From a virus: DNA of 26,005 nt. The notes under the pieces were generated by a model. It saw only the letters and a program-made list of their open reading frames with translations. It did not search any database and was not told where the DNA came from. The translations under genes and the position numbers were made by a program. Of the stretch, positions 1 through 6,299 are shown in pieces; position 1 is the stretch's first letter, and the number at the start of each line of letters is the position of its first letter. The DNA lies in IMG/VR virus record IMGVR_UViG_3300010354_018205, positions 1 through 26,005 of that record; one strand, written 5' to 3'.

Positions 1-1
1 A

Positions 2-373
2 AACAAGAAATACGACCGCAGGGGAACAGTTGGTACGCATCATTACACCAACTTTCGTCATGTCAAAGGCATTGACTGTCTCGGCTCCTACATTGAAGAA
101 ACTTTTTCCAAGCATGAAGGGAAAGTTAAACTATTGGGAGTTGACAATGTTCCTGAAGCAAAAGACGTAAATGAATATAAGTTTGATCCCGATACTCACT
201 ATGTGATGATTTTTGGACAGGAACAAATCGGGGTTCCTGAAAACGTTCTAAGTATGTGTGATGATGTTCTTTATATTCCTCAGTATGGTTCTGTTCGCAG
301 CATCAATGTTGGAACTGCCTCTGGTATTATAATGAATAATTATTGTTCGTCAGTTCATTCCTTCGTAGTGTAA
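2..373 (+). CDS. TrmH/SpoU-family RNA 2'-O-methyltransferase, 5'-truncated by window edge
   Basis: The frame is open from the window edge, so the true start lies upstream. An internal TTG at 134 is not the start, because homology-like sequence precedes it. The visible part carries the two C-terminal hallmarks of the SPOUT/TrmH superfamily: motif 2, IFGQEQIGVPENVL, and motif 3, IPQYGSVRSINVGTASGIIM, which form the knotted S-adenosylmethionine site. Members methylate a ribose 2'-OH in tRNA or rRNA; the substrate here is unknown. The stop codon lies inside tRNA-Gln, so the last 15 nt of the gene are also the 5' end of the tRNA. The family is clear, but specificity is not. Confidence 0.85.
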   Translation, partial: NKKYDRRGTVGTHHYTNFRHVKGIDCLGSYIEETFSKHEGKVKLLGVDNVPEAKDVNEYKFDPDTHYVMIFGQEQIGVPENVLSMCDDVLYIPQYGSVRSINVGTASGIIMNNYCSSVHSFVV

Positions 374-429
374 CGGTAGCACCAGAGACTTTGGATCTCT
401 TTGTCTAGGTTCGAATCCTAGCGAAGGAA
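359..429 (+). tRNA. tRNA-Gln (anticodon TTG)
   Basis: Cloverleaf with acceptor stem TCCTTCG/CGAAGGA (359-365/422-428), anticodon loop CTTTGGA giving anticodon TTG, and a T-arm with GGTTCGAATCC. No CCA is encoded. The first 15 nt overlap the 3' end of the methyltransferase gene, so processing the tRNA from a joint transcript would cut that mRNA near its stop. Confidence 0.93.
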
Positions 430-442
430 TTAGGAGATTATT

Positions 443-694
443 ATGAAACCAGTTGGCAAATGGATATTGGCAAAATCGTTGATCGGTGGTCAAAAAACCA
501 CGGAAGCAGGAATCATCTACAACGAAAGATCAAGCTCACGAATCATTCCAGCAAAGGTTGAGGCCATCGGAAACAAACTCACAGAGGACATTCAGGTTGG
601 CGATACAATCTGGTGGGATGTCGGCAAGATCAAAGATGGTTATGCTGGTTCACATGTGGTCCATCAGGACTGGATTGAGTTTGTAGAGAGATAA
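443..694 (+). CDS. GroES-like co-chaperonin (T4 gp31 role)
   Basis: This 83-residue protein has the GroES beta-barrel pattern: an opening KPVGKWILAK strand, a mobile-loop region around residues 17-35 (GGQKTTEAGIIYNERSSSR), and GDTIWWDVGK in the position of the GroES VGD/V-F core. It is shorter than GroES (about 97) and T4 gp31 (111). Such proteins cap the host GroEL chamber, and in T4 gp31 is needed to fold the major capsid protein. A good ribosome-binding site (AGGAG, 8-9 nt upstream) sets the start. It lies just after tRNA-Gln and is probably co-transcribed. The dome or roof loop seems reduced. Assignment rests on fold pattern, not alignment. Confidence 0.75.
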   Translation: MKPVGKWILAKSLIGGQKTTEAGIIYNERSSSRIIPAKVEAIGNKLTEDIQVGDTIWWDVGKIKDGYAGSHVVHQDWIEFVER

Positions 695-700
695 AAGAAA

Positions 701-722
701 CAACCCCGAACATCTCGGGGTT
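701..722 (-). terminator. Hairpin terminator between convergent genes
   Basis: Inverted repeat CAACCCCGA / TCGGGGTTG with a 4-nt loop. On the minus strand it is followed by TTTCTTTT, so it best terminates the gene ending at 753. On the plus strand the U-run is weak, but the hairpin may also end the GroES-like transcript. Confidence 0.75.
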
Positions 723-752
723 GTTGGACCTGAGATCCTATCTCAAGTGGGG

Positions 753-1277
753 TTATTTCTTTTTGTAGTCTGGATGACTTCTTATTCTTTTTTCCAAGTC
801 TGCAATTTTTGTGACCATTGCTCTACCCTTACCAGTGAATCTGAATGCTGATTGTGGTTCATCCAATTCGTAGCTGGCTTGATCAAGGGTGGATTTCATT
901 TTTTCTAATTCATCGGTCAAAGCCGCAATTGATGGTTCACCAGGAGCATCATCGGCATCATTGTATTGATTTACCAATCCTTGCTCGTTTAATTTTTTGG
1001 GGAATCCGCCATAGAAGATGTTTCCGTCAGTGACTACGGTTCCTTCTTCGATTGTTTGCTTTTTGCCTTTCATTGCTTGTCCTATTTTCTTTCTTCTATT
1101 TTTTAAATATTTGTCTCTTGAGGTATTTGGTTTACCGTCATTGTCAATGTCAGCGTCTTCTTGACCAACTGGATCTAATTTAGAATTTTTTTTGCTTGCT
1201 ATCATTGCTTCAAGCAGTTTAATTCTTTGTACCAATTCTTCGCATAATTGTTTATAATAAATTCCAGAGTTTTTCAT
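753..1277 (-). CDS. Late phage protein with N-terminal coiled coil and EF-hand-like loop
   Basis: 174 residues, function unknown. Residues 6-30 (IYYKQLCEELVQRIKLLEAM) form an amphipathic helix that resembles the N-termini of the genes at 2209, 7094 and 8166. Next comes an acidic loop, EDADIDNDGKPNTSRDKYLKNRR (D-x-D-N-D-G, EF-hand/dockerin type, a motif I recall from T4-like cyanophage proteins). The C-terminal half is helical with a basic tail (HPDYKKK). A late promoter lies exactly 5 nt upstream of the ATG. It is last in a late cluster and ends at a terminator. I infer a virion-associated or scaffold-like role. Confidence 0.7.
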   Translation of the reverse strand: MKNSGIYYKQLCEELVQRIKLLEAMIASKKNSKLDPVGQEDADIDNDGKPNTSRDKYLKNRRKKIGQAMKGKKQTIEEGTVVTDGNIFYGGFPKKLNEQGLVNQYNDADDAPGEPSIAALTDELEKMKSTLDQASYELDEPQSAFRFTGKGRAMVTKIADLEKRIRSHPDYKKK

Positions 1278-1282
1278 AATAT

Positions 1283-1290
1283 TATTTATC
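1283..1290 (-). promoter_or_regulatory. T4-type late promoter (GATAAATA)
   Basis: GATAAATA lies 5 nt before the ATG at 1277. In T4, the TATAAATA box spans about -13 to -6, so the start site would be the A of the ATG. The box also contains the TAA stop of the upstream 51-residue gene. Confidence 0.65.
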
Positions 1291-1441
1291 TTTTACGAGA
1301 TTTGGGGGCAGACCCCGGTTGTCCATGTCTTCTCGTTGGTGCAATTTGTGGATGTTGTGGAATAATTTTTGTTTTTGATTCAACAATATTTTCTATTTGT
1401 TTGTTGTTTTTATTTTCTTCTGGGCTATTTGAATTTTTCAT
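1286..1441 (-). CDS. Small basic protein sharing its C-terminus with the upstream gene product
   Basis: A 51-residue ORF starting MKNSNSPEEN and ending SAPKSRKR. The SD-like AAGGAGA lies about 10 nt before the ATG, overlapping the end of the upstream gene. Its last third, [20 protein letters not shown], nearly repeats the C-terminus of the protein encoded at 1445-2212 ([20 protein letters not shown]). Its first residues (MKNS) match the next gene's start. The stop TAA is embedded in the late promoter of the following gene. The duplicated protein motif plus the ribosome-binding site make it a real gene despite its size. Function unknown. Confidence 0.72.
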   Translation of the reverse strand: MKNSNSPEENKNNKQIENIVESKTKIIPQHPQIAPTRRHGQPGSAPKSRKR

Positions 1442-1444
1442 ATT

Positions 1445-2212
1445 TTATGGTCTCCTTAATGGTGCAGAACCAGGTTGTCCATGTCTTCTCGCTGGTGGAA
1501 TTTGTCTGTGCTGAGGAATTCTGGAACCAGATCCACTGCCGGAACCGGAGCCAGATCCACTTCCCGAACCGGAGCCAGAACCAGTGCCAGAACCAGAACC
1601 AGATCCACTGCCGGAACCGGAACCAGAACCGATGCCAGATCCTGTACCTTCTCCATTTCCTTGCCCACCACCTTGGCCTGAACCAGTTCCCGGTCTTCTG
1701 ACCGGTTTTCTATCTTGACCTTGTGGTTGAGTTTGTTGTGGTGGTGCGATTGGTTTATTTTGTGGTATCGACAAAGGTTCTTCTCTAGGTACTGTGAAAC
1801 CATATTCAGGAACTTCAAATGGCCCCTCTTCTTCATCCCAAAATGGAGTTGTTTGAACATCATCCCCCTCATCTGTTAATATTGGACCACCACCACCCTG
1901 TCCACCATCTCCGCCTCCACCGCCACCTCCACCACCTCCACCGCCACCTCCACCTTCCCCTGGCTGTCTATAAATTGGTTTTGAGAACCAGTACTGAGGA
2001 AATCCTGGTGGTGTTGGTCCTGGAATTGTGTATGGAGTAAACGGCCAAGGATAATCTACAATCCAATAATCTGGTGCTGGAGTTGGAGGCAACGGATATC
2101 CGTATCCTGGTCTTACATATTGTGGGGTAGTTCCAGGAGGATTAATTGCAATTGGCGGTATACCGTCACCGAACTGATCTTCTAATAAAAATTGTTTAAA
2201 TCTTTTTATCAT
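1445..2212 (-). CDS. Low-complexity Pro/Gly/Ser-rich probable virion protein with capsid-targeting-like N-terminus
   Basis: 255 residues. The N-terminus [11 protein letters not shown] has the size and L-L-E ending of a T4-type capsid-targeting sequence (prohead protease cuts after L/I-x-E). Then follow a Pro/Tyr-rich segment (about 20-80), a run of 15 glycines near residues 88-102, an acidic segment, and a long Gly-Ser dipeptide repeat (about residues 190-230). It ends with the basic tail [19 protein letters not shown]. The start overlaps the stop of the gene at 2209 (ATGA-type). Another frame over the same DNA is open for 138 codons, but its composition is a by-product of the repeats. I infer a disordered virion protein; no enzyme motif is visible. 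Confidence 0.7.
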   Translation of the reverse strand: MIKRFKQFLLEDQFGDGIPPIAINPPGTTPQYVRPGYGYPLPPTPAPDYWIVDYPWPFTPYTIPGPTPPGFPQYWFSKPIYRQPGEGGGGGGGGGGGGGGGDGGQGGGGPILTDEGDDVQTTPFWDEEEGPFEVPEYGFTVPREEPLSIPQNKPIAPPQQTQPQGQDRKPVRRPGTGSGQGGGQGNGEGTGSGIGSGSGSGSGSGSGSGTGSGSGSGSGSGSGSGSGSGSRIPQHRQIPPARRHGQPGSAPLRRP

Positions 2213-2685
2213 ATCATTCCATGCATTCTTTTTAAGCGTTCAACTTCACCGGTCATGTAGTTTCCAATTGCAGTGTTTGTCGCTTGCCATGTTGCTTTTT
2301 CTGGCATTTCAATTTCTTGTGTTTGTGGATTGTCGGAAAATCTTTGCAAAACATCTCTTAAACCATATTCGCCCACCCCATAAGGTTCAAACCCATGCTG
2401 TGATTTTGGATCAAACGGGTCTTGTTCTGGTTGCATTTCAGCTGTTTCTTCTTGACCTTCTTCTTGTTTTCTTCTGGATTTTCTTCCTGTTTTTTTTGCC
2501 ATTTGGCTGGGAGCCGATTGCATTTGTTGGCCATATTGACCTTGTGGAGATCCCGAATCAGCAGAACCTGAAGCTTGTGCGGCTGTAATAGACTCATCTA
2601 ACAATTTTAATTGCTCTAAAAGTTTTTGTTTTTGTTCTTGGAGCGCAGCACAACGAAGTTTGTAAAAATTTTCTAAAGAAGTCAT
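2209..2685 (-). CDS. Late phage protein with N-terminal coiled coil
   Basis: 158 residues. MTSLENFYKLRCAALQEQKQ opens a coiled coil to about residue 36, and its FYK-L-x(3)-L pattern resembles the products of 753, 7094 and 8166. A Gln/Ser-rich linker, a basic patch (KKTGRKSRRK) and a Glu/Gln-rich stretch follow. The C-terminal 50 residues are a more ordered, Trp-containing segment. The late promoter GAATAAATA is 5 nt before the ATG. First gene of a late cluster, coupled by overlap to 1445-2212. Function unknown; a virion or assembly role is inferred. Confidence 0.7.
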   Translation of the reverse strand: MTSLENFYKLRCAALQEQKQKLLEQLKLLDESITAAQASGSADSGSPQGQYGQQMQSAPSQMAKKTGRKSRRKQEEGQEETAEMQPEQDPFDPKSQHGFEPYGVGEYGLRDVLQRFSDNPQTQEIEMPEKATWQATNTAIGNYMTGEVERLKRMHGMI

Positions 2686-2690
2686 ATAGA

Positions 2691-2699
2691 TATTTATTC
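2691..2699 (-). promoter_or_regulatory. T4-type late promoter (GAATAAATA)
   Basis: ATAAATA box with 5 nt (TCTAT) to the ATG at 2685. The same GAATAAATATCTAT string precedes the resolvase gene at the other end of the window. Confidence 0.68.
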
Positions 2700-2700
2700 A

Positions 2701-2738
2701 AATAAAAAACCCGGTTTTTCAGATGCGGGAAAACCGGG
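2701..2738 (-). terminator. Rho-independent terminator of the tmRNA unit
   Basis: Stem CCCGGTTTT / AAAACCGGG (2730-2738 with 2710-2718), followed on the minus strand by TTTTTTATT. It closes the tRNA/tmRNA transcription unit just before the next late promoter. Confidence 0.9.
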
Positions 2739-2751
2739 AAACCCCACTGCT

Positions 2752-2790
2752 TTAAGCAGCCATCCGCATTGGTGCGGCTTTTGTTGTTGC
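2752..2790 (-). other. tmRNA proteolysis-tag reading frame (ATTKAAPMRMAA)
   Basis: Reads from resume codon GCA at 2790 to TAA at 2752. The tag is ATTKAAPMRMAA, 12 residues with terminal M-A-A. Bacterial tags usually end in L-A-A, V-A-A or similar, which ClpXP and related proteases read. Met in the antepenultimate position is a conservative change, so it may still be a degron. The start of the tag is inferred from position, not proven. Confidence 0.75.
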
Positions 2791-3095
2791 AACTGTTTAT
2801 TTACGACACTTGTTACCCGTGTCGGGTATCTCCTTCTTTCATACTCTGCTCCAGTCGATGCCATTCAGCCCCTTAAATGCCCCGCTGCAACGAGGACTTG
2901 TTTCGCCATCCCTAAAGTTTGCAGAGGCTTTAGGTTAGGCTAATGGAGCCGAGGGGATTCGAACCCCTGTGCTGTTAGCATTTCTGTCCGAGATCAACAA
3001 TACCGAAAGCGTAGTGAGGGACCTGCACCCATGCTCAATCACCGTTTGCAACCAATGATCCTAGTAGGCATCACACACCTAGCCACGCATATGAA

Positions 3096-3710
3096 TTATT
3101 TATCTTCCTCTATATCGTAATAATAATTGTCATCATCACCTGTCAAAATCCAACGGTCGCTTTTATCTTCACATCTGTAAACTTGATTGTCAACTTTGTA
3201 GTCTGGGTTCTCTGGGAATGGCTTGGTCGTGAATGACATATGTTTCCAATAAATTCTATTGTTTGGCTGGAGTGCATAATTGCCATTGTCCAACTCAATC
3301 ATGTGTAGACATTTGTACTGGCTTGGTGCATCGCTATACGGATTATCATACCAATCAAACGTCATCATGTAATTTCCCCAAGAGTGGGTTTTGTCTTTAA
3401 AAATTACTTTTGCTCTTGCTCCGGAAAGATAATCATATACTGTAACAGTTGCATTTACAGAGAAACAATCCCAAAGTTGTAAATGATCCAATGGTTGCTC
3501 TTTCGATACTTTGCTGCACAGTTTATGAATAGGTATTCTACTCCGTAAAGTACCGTTATCTAGCATAACAGTAAAAAGCAATGCACGATCAGCATGAGAT
3601 TGGGCTGCAAATACAGTTACCTTTTCATATTCGCCCTTATATCTTTCATTTTGATAAAGGTGTTCCTTCCTCAAAAGGCAGTAAAAATGTGGGATGTTCA
3701 AATTGTACAT
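3096..3710 (-). CDS. Conserved phage hypothetical protein (T4-like cyanophage type)
   Basis: 204 residues beginning MYNLNIPHFYCLLRKEHLY, soluble, rich in aromatic residues, with an acidic C-terminus (DDDNYYYDIEEDK). The N-terminal PHFYCLLRKEHLY, the RSRIPIHKLC segment and YALQPNNRIYWK match my memory of a conserved but uncharacterised protein of T4-like cyanophages. It starts 3 nt after tRNA-Tyr on the same strand and ends just before the tmRNA, so the mRNA is probably released by tRNA processing. No catalytic motif is seen. Confidence 0.75.
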   Translation of the reverse strand: MYNLNIPHFYCLLRKEHLYQNERYKGEYEKVTVFAAQSHADRALLFTVMLDNGTLRSRIPIHKLCSKVSKEQPLDHLQLWDCFSVNATVTVYDYLSGARAKVIFKDKTHSWGNYMMTFDWYDNPYSDAPSQYKCLHMIELDNGNYALQPNNRIYWKHMSFTTKPFPENPDYKVDNQVYRCEDKSDRWILTGDDDNYYYDIEEDK

Positions 3711-3712
3711 AA

Positions 3713-3794
3713 TGCGAGCAGAGAGATTCGAACTCCCGTAGGCTTTGCCATCTGATTTACAGTCAGACCTCGTTGACCGCTTGAGTATACTCGC
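3713..3794 (-). tRNA. tRNA-Tyr (anticodon GTA)
   Basis: Acceptor GCGAGTA (3794-3788) pairs with TGCTCGC (3720-3714), discriminator A. Anticodon loop CTGTAAA gives GTA. A long variable arm (class II) and a T-arm GGGAGTTCGAATCTC are typical for bacterial tRNA-Tyr. No CCA is encoded. Confidence 0.93.
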
Positions 3795-3800
3795 TAAAAT

Positions 3801-4184
3801 TTATTTTTTTTTTCTACTTGTTCTACCGTTACCTTTATTTTTATTTTTATATGTTGGTGTTTGTGAATGGCAATTTGGACAGAGCAATCTTAAATTTTCA
3901 ATTCTGTTGTCTGTAGAATTTCCATTAATGTGATCCAATTCAAGGACTAAAGTATTTCCATTCCATTCATTTATGTTACATATAATGCATTTATTTTGTT
4001 GAACTTCAGACAAAAATCTTTTTTTAACTCTTATTCCGGGGACAATTTTTTTGGATAACCAATTATCTATCGTTACTTTATATTCGTATTGTTTTTGGCA
4101 TTTATTTGAACAATACTTTCCTTTTTGACATTGTTCTCTGTATTTAAATGTTTTATCGCAACTTAAACATTTTCCTATCTTCAT
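3801..4184 (-). CDS. Free-standing HNH endonuclease with N-terminal zinc ribbon
   Basis: 127 residues. The N-terminus has CLSCDKTF and YCSNKC (Zn-ribbon). The C-terminal HNH domain has CIIC, LELDHINGNSTDNRIENLRLLCPNCH, that is D-H, N and H residues with a structural zinc formed by the two C-x2-C pairs. This is a common phage and bacterial HNH family, often homing endonucleases that cut at intron-less or competitor sites. It sits between tRNA-Thr and tRNA-Tyr, a typical invasion point. GAGG precedes the ATG. The tail is Lys/Asn-rich. Homing activity is inferred. Confidence 0.88.
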   Translation of the reverse strand: MKIGKCLSCDKTFKYREQCQKGKYCSNKCQKQYEYKVTIDNWLSKKIVPGIRVKKRFLSEVQQNKCIICNINEWNGNTLVLELDHINGNSTDNRIENLRLLCPNCHSQTPTYKNKNKGNGRTSRKKK

Positions 4185-4224
4185 TGTAGACCTCGTATTA
4201 ATATATAGATTAGGTCTGCTTTAA

Positions 4225-4296
4225 AGCCATCTATGGGAATCGAACCCATGATCTGTCGCTTACAAGGCGACTGCATTACCACTCTGCTAAGATGGC
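4225..4296 (-). tRNA. tRNA-Thr (anticodon TGT)
   Basis: Acceptor GCCATCT (4296-4290) pairs with AGATGGC (4232-4226). Anticodon stem GTCGC/GCGAC with loop CTTGTAA gives TGT. The T-arm contains GGGTTCGATTCCC. No CCA is encoded. Confidence 0.92.
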
Positions 4297-4441
4297 AAAT
4301 CGGGCGTTGAACCCTTTTTCCAAACCCGATCAAGGTCTGGTAAGTATGATGCTAGCCCTTCGCGTTCTTCTACGGTGTACGCGCCCCACCGCCGATTGCA
4401 GCTTGGGTATCAGGTATCCCGACACTGCTTTTTGATTGTCT
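4297..4441 (-). ncRNA. GC-rich non-coding leader, candidate structured RNA
   Basis: No ORF covers this stretch. It is clearly richer in G+C than its AT-rich neighbours and is predicted to be the first 145 nt of the minus transcript starting at 4441, upstream of tRNA-Thr. Three hairpins are visible: 4398-4428 (GCAG and GGG arms), 4373-4391 (CGGTG/CACCG), and 4299-4330 (ATCGGG plus TTG arms). It does not form a tRNA: the GGGTTCAACGCCC element has only three T-stem pairs. No known riboswitch class is recognised. Confidence 0.45.
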
Positions 4442-4447
4442 GGCAGA

Positions 4448-4475
4448 ATTATATATCAACATAGCATCAAGTCAA
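4448..4475 (-). promoter_or_regulatory. Sigma70-type promoter for the tRNA/tmRNA unit
   Basis: TTGACT (4475-4470), 16-bp spacer, TATAAT (4453-4448), giving a start near 4441. Its -35 box is one half of the palindrome AGTCAATTAATTGACT (4470-4485); the other half is the -35 box of the + promoter. Confidence 0.75.
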
Positions 4476-4479
4476 TTAA

Positions 4480-4507
4480 TTGACTTAACAATTTTATGAG
4501 ATATATT
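4480..4507 (+). promoter_or_regulatory. Sigma70-type promoter with predicted start at the ATG
   Basis: TTGACT (4480-4485), 16-bp spacer, TATATT (4502-4507), then 6 nt to the ATG at 4514. It is divergent from the minus promoter, and both -35 boxes lie in a perfect 16-bp palindrome. Confidence 0.7.
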
Positions 4508-4513
4508 GTTGTC

Positions 4514-4864
4514 ATGGCTAAAAAGAGAAGAATCAAAACCGTTCCTTACATTTTAAATGAATTTGATCTTGTCGATCATCTTTTAGATGAAACAGACGAG
4601 CAATTCAATAAATCTTTGTTGGAAATGCCATTCTCTCTGTTGATTCAAAATTATGGAGAATATTGTGAAGCCATTGGTCAACTTGTTGAATCAAGAAGAA
4701 GCAATCCAAAAGATCAGAGAATGGATAAACTCTACAATCGCAAACACAAACTTCTAGATGAATTGAAAAAAATGATGTTTGATGAGCGAGAAAACGCAAA
4801 CAGAGCAAATTATCATTATGATATTATTGCCGATGAGATGTGGGTATTTAAGAATAAAAAGTAA
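4514..4864 (+). CDS. Early-type phage protein of unknown function
   Basis: 116 residues from MAKKRRIK. I chose this ATG over the one at 4496, because the -10 box of the only good promoter (4502-4507) lies between them, leaving 4514 as the first transcribed start. The basic N-terminus is followed by an acidic helical segment (EFDLVDHLLDETDEQF) and a helical, charged middle (about 60-95). No known domain is recognised. It lies divergent from the tRNA/tmRNA unit and convergent with 4872-6296. Confidence 0.72.
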   Translation: MAKKRRIKTVPYILNEFDLVDHLLDETDEQFNKSLLEMPFSLLIQNYGEYCEAIGQLVESRRSNPKDQRMDKLYNRKHKLLDELKKMMFDERENANRANYHYDIIADEMWVFKNKK

Positions 4865-4871
4865 TGTAACT

Positions 4872-6296
4872 TTAAATTTTTGCTTCAACGGGGCCAGCCC
4901 AGCCCGAATAACCAGCGGAATTTTGCGCGGTAACTATAAAATTATAAGTTATTCCCGCAGTAAAAGATCTGTAAACTGTTCCAATTGTCATACCGGAGTA
5001 AAAAGCTTGCGTGCTTCCTGCTGGAAGTTGAGAAACAAGTGGAAGAACTTCACCCTCAACTTGTATTGCAGAATTTGTATTACTATAATCAATCCAACTT
5101 ATGTGATAACCAGTTCCAGTTACTGCTACATTTCTATCATAGATCCATTTTTTAAGAGCTTTCAAAAAAACGGTATCATATAAAATTGAATTTGTATAAT
5201 CAAATGTGTGCGATTGAGTAGTTGACCCTAAAAATACGGTTTCTTTTGTTGGTGGATAATAACCATATGCAAAGTTGCAACTGTCTCCGTATATTGCAAA
5301 ATTAGAAAACACTCCGGTCATTCCTCCGGTTCCATCTAATAACTGATATCCAGCAACTGGAAAATCTGGATATGTATTATAAGTATAGTAAGACTCTGTA
5401 AAAGCTAAGTTAGTTAAAGGTTTTTTCCAAGTTAAAACTGCTCCGTTTGGTGTAACAATAAACATTGGTAAATTTGAAGGCCAAGTTATTTGATTAGCAA
5501 TTTTATATATTTTTACATTTTCTAACTCTTGCTGTGTAAAAGGTTCAGTCAACTCAAGGATAGCTAAATCTTTTGACTCGCCAAATGTTATACCTAAGTT
5601 ATTCAAATTATTTTGGCAATAATCCACATCATAGTCAAGATCATACCCAGCATTTCCACATTCCCCATCAACAATATCATTAAGCCAAAAGCTTAAATAT
5701 GCAGTTTTGTCATAAACAGTGTTGTTTTTACCTATAAATCTAACTTGTATAAAAGGATCTACCGTGGAGCCAATTATATTATTAAAATAATTACCCAAAG
5801 TCGGCCCATTCCATAATGGATCTATCATGTGCCCACCAACAACAATATGCATTGGACTTATTAAACAACCAGGTATATCTCCCGTGTTCCAATAATTGTA
5901 ATCTTCCAATATATTTGGATAAGCACCACACCAACCATCATCATATAAAGCTTGTCTTAAACCTAAGTTATTATTTGCAAAAACTTGACTTGAAACTGGG
6001 AATGGGGGAGAATTTGCTTGAAATCCATTAAAGTAACCAAAATTAACCACATCAGGTTCATTGCCAGTAAAATAAAATGCAGCTCCTCTTCGTCTAGCAA
6101 CAATACCGGAAAAATCTAAGTCAGTTGGCAAATTAGAATTTGGAACATATGCTGTTATATTTTTTAAATATAAATTTTGATTAAATCCAATTGGTCTTGC
6201 CCAACTAAAAGTCGATCCTGCAAAATCTATAATTGGTTCAGAATCGTAAGTATATAAATCATGTATTGTTTTATTGTAATTTATTACGTGTGCCAT
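4872..6296 (-). CDS. Trypsin-like-fold protein with C-terminal FN3-like domain, probable virion-surface protein
   Basis: 474 residues. I see a plausible S1-type triad in order: His156 in LISPMHIVVGGHM (as in the trypsin helix after P-x-H), Asp243 in DLAILEL (as in D-I-A-L-L), and Ser339 in YGDSCNF (as in G-D-S-G). The oxyanion Gly is kept, but the residue after Ser is Cys rather than Gly. The last 90 or so residues (GYHISWIDYSN ... TYNFIVTAQNSAGYSGW) match an FN3 fold. This is consistent with a tail or capsid adhesin, or with a protease. It starts 3 nt after the stop at 6300 and is coupled to that gene. Activity is uncertain. Confidence 0.6.
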   Translation of the reverse strand: MAHVINYNKTIHDLYTYDSEPIIDFAGSTFSWARPIGFNQNLYLKNITAYVPNSNLPTDLDFSGIVARRRGAAFYFTGNEPDVVNFGYFNGFQANSPPFPVSSQVFANNNLGLRQALYDDGWCGAYPNILEDYNYWNTGDIPGCLISPMHIVVGGHMIDPLWNGPTLGNYFNNIIGSTVDPFIQVRFIGKNNTVYDKTAYLSFWLNDIVDGECGNAGYDLDYDVDYCQNNLNNLGITFGESKDLAILELTEPFTQQELENVKIYKIANQITWPSNLPMFIVTPNGAVLTWKKPLTNLAFTESYYTYNTYPDFPVAGYQLLDGTGGMTGVFSNFAIYGDSCNFAYGYYPPTKETVFLGSTTQSHTFDYTNSILYDTVFLKALKKWIYDRNVAVTGTGYHISWIDYSNTNSAIQVEGEVLPLVSQLPAGSTQAFYSGMTIGTVYRSFTAGITYNFIVTAQNSAGYSGWAGPVEAKI

Positions 6297-6299
6297 AAA

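Larger units (their letters stand above)
2701..3092 (-). ncRNA. ssrA: Circularly permuted (two-piece) tmRNA precursor
   Basis: In minus-strand order, the acceptor piece comes first. It ends with T-arm AGGGG-TTCGAAT-CCCCT and CGGCTCC plus discriminator A at 2944. An intervening segment follows, with hairpin CCTAAAG/CTTTAGG. The coding piece begins at 2872 with GGGGCTG and the hallmark TGGCATCGACTGG. GGGGCTG pairs with CGGCTCC across the permutation (7 pairs, two of them G-U), rebuilding the tRNA-like acceptor. CCA is not encoded. The resume codon GCA follows AACAGTT, much like other tmRNAs. Trans-translation would rescue stalled ribosomes, using host SmpB. The precursor 5' end is uncertain; it starts soon after the stop at 3096. 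Confidence 0.92.

Noticed and set aside
1456-1872. A second minus-strand frame in the Gly/Ser repeat region.
   Set aside because: Repeat DNA leaves alternative frames open; its protein (V-L-V-P-A-V-D repeats) has no ribosome-binding site and does not fit neighbours.
4297-4441. An additional tRNA next to tRNA-Thr.
   Set aside because: The GGGTTCAACGCCC piece looks like a T-arm, but only three base pairs form and no anticodon arm or acceptor stem fits.
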